A stretch of DNA of 64,000 bases from contig NZ_CP024307.1 in assembly GCF_002944405.1 (NCBI RefSeq), positions 1,136,501 through 1,200,500 of the forward strand. Reading direction: 5' to 3'. The position numbers and the translations under genes are program-made. Positions within the stretch are counted from its first letter, which is position 1. The number at the start of each line of letters is the position of its first letter. The notes below the pieces were generated by a model that did not search any database, was not told where the DNA came from, and worked only from the letters and a program-made list of their open reading frames with translations. Below, in pieces: positions 63,363-64,000 of the stretch. This DNA comes from Sinorhizobium fredii. Lineage in GTDB: Bacteria > Pseudomonadota > Alphaproteobacteria > Rhizobiales > Rhizobiaceae.

Positions 63363-64000
63363 ATGCTTGAGCTTATCGCCTTGGTTGCCTTTGTCCTGGC
63401 GCTTGCCGCCTTTCTCGGCGGCCGCAGGACCGCAGACCGACTGGACGCCGAAATCGAGAGCCTGAAGGCGGAGATCGCCCGACTCGCGACGCAGGCCCCT
63501 GAAGAGGTCGTGTCCGATCCTGCGGCATCTGCGCCAACAGAGGGCGAGGCAGCGACTGTGCCAGAGGTCGGCGAAGAGGCGGTGCAGGGGCCGTGGTCGC
63601 AGGCGCGCGAGGGGGCGCAGATTTTCGGCAGTGCCCCGGCGGGCGCCGAGATAGGCAGCGAGTCTCCCGTTGTAGCGACTGCCGAACCCGCAGCCGCGCG
63701 GTCTGCGGAGAGCCTCGAGAGCCGTATCGGCGGACGCTGGCCTGTCTGGGTCGGCGGACTTGCGCTGGCGCTCGGCGGCTTTTTCCTGGTGCAGTACTCG
63801 ATCGAGGCCGGGCTTTTGAGCCCGACGGTCCGGCTCACGCTCGCTGCGGTCTTCGGCCTTGTGCTCGGGGCCGCCGGTGAAGTGATCCGGCGCCGGGCGG
63901 TGCCGACGATTTCCGACCGGTTCCGCAATGCGATGATTCCCGGCGTGCTGACCGCAGCCGGCGCCGTTACGCTGTTCGGCGTCGTCTATGCGGCGCATGG
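63363..64000 (+). CDS. DUF2339 membrane protein (N-terminal part, truncated by window)
   Basis: The first 212 codons of a large membrane protein that runs past the window end. The N-terminus has one membrane segment (MLELIALVAFVLALAAFLGG), a coiled-coil-like stretch (DRLDAEIESLKAEIARLA), an Ala/Glu/Pro-rich linker, and then the DUF2339 core starting at SLESRIGGRWPVWVGGLALA with closely spaced hydrophobic helices. Family members have 800-1,100 residues and some 20 helices; function unknown. The gene is divergent from phoX, and the 245 bp between the two starts contain the PHO box. Confidence 0.85.
   Translation, partial: MLELIALVAFVLALAAFLGGRRTADRLDAEIESLKAEIARLATQAPEEVVSDPAASAPTEGEAATVPEVGEEAVQGPWSQAREGAQIFGSAPAGAEIGSESPVVATAEPAAARSAESLESRIGGRWPVWVGGLALALGGFFLVQYSIEAGLLSPTVRLTLAAVFGLVLGAAGEVIRRRAVPTISDRFRNAMIPGVLTAAGAVTLFGVVYAAH

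Noticed and set aside
1..64000. tRNA or rRNA genes
   Set aside because: No TPsiC-arm-like GGTTCGAATCC segments with matching acceptor arms and no rRNA-like sequence were seen by eye; a tRNAscan run would be decisive.

Overview
The window looks like a chromosomal segment of an alphaproteobacterium of the Rhizobiales, most likely Sinorhizobium/Ensifer. The evidence is the high G+C content, a RopA-type porin, the block dapA-smpB / rpoZ-rsh / acpS-lepB-rnc-era, the rhizobial lpsL-rkpK pair, a PHO-box-controlled phoX and typical rhizobial intergenic palindromes. No rRNA, tRNA, CRISPR array or intact insertion sequence was seen.

Accessory half (about 1-34,600). This is a run of small regulator-plus-oxidoreductase modules. 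It opens with a GNAT acetyltransferase and a FixL/FixJ-like two-component set (PAS-PAS histidine kinase, FixJ-type regulator, stand-alone receiver). A GlcG/HbpS-like protein and an SDR follow, then a molybdenum hydroxylase operon with its own diheme-type cytochrome c (5,513-8,772). Next come an SDR divergent from a LysR gene followed by an adenylate cyclase, and then an inverted, nearly identical second copy of the first SDR with its own GlcG partner, divergent from an AraC gene. LtrA, another SDR and a frameshifted TPR adenylate cyclase follow. A minus-strand group (19,238-25,488) encodes an NDH-2-like flavoprotein, a chloroperoxidase-type hydrolase, a cupin, a NmrA-like protein, a metallo-beta-lactamase-fold enzyme and an AraC regulator. 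Beyond it are a decayed AraC fragment, an IS21 istB remnant and two LysR genes divergent from an SDR and a second metallo-beta-lactamase-fold enzyme.

Boundary region (about 30,300-34,600). It is gene-poor and holds one phage-like DUF1376 gene, a degenerate three-copy tandem repeat of about 230-275 bp, and no other convincing gene. It looks like a relic of a mobile element next to the conserved backbone.

Conserved backbone (34,655-64,000). This holds the porin, an alpha/beta hydrolase and a Slt-type lytic transglycosylase, dapA-smpB, a NYN protein, rpoZ, a bifunctional RSH enzyme, a 50-residue DUF3563 protein, and the overlapping chain DUF2062-acpS-lepB-rnc-era. These are followed by a GDPD phosphodiesterase, a glutathionyl-hydroquinone-reductase-like GST, cyclopropane fatty acid synthase, Tex, and rkpK-lpsL for UDP-glucuronate/galacturonate. 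A divergent ArsR / AHSA1-VOC module, an L,D-transpeptidase, recO, phoX and the start of a DUF2339 membrane protein complete the window.

The best second-look items are the inverted SDR duplication, the single-base frameshift in the cyclase, the ArsR operator sitting inside a near-consensus promoter, the PHO box of phoX, the GGGCACA palindrome between lysR and an SDR, a four-copy degenerate repeat family, and the tandem repeat block.
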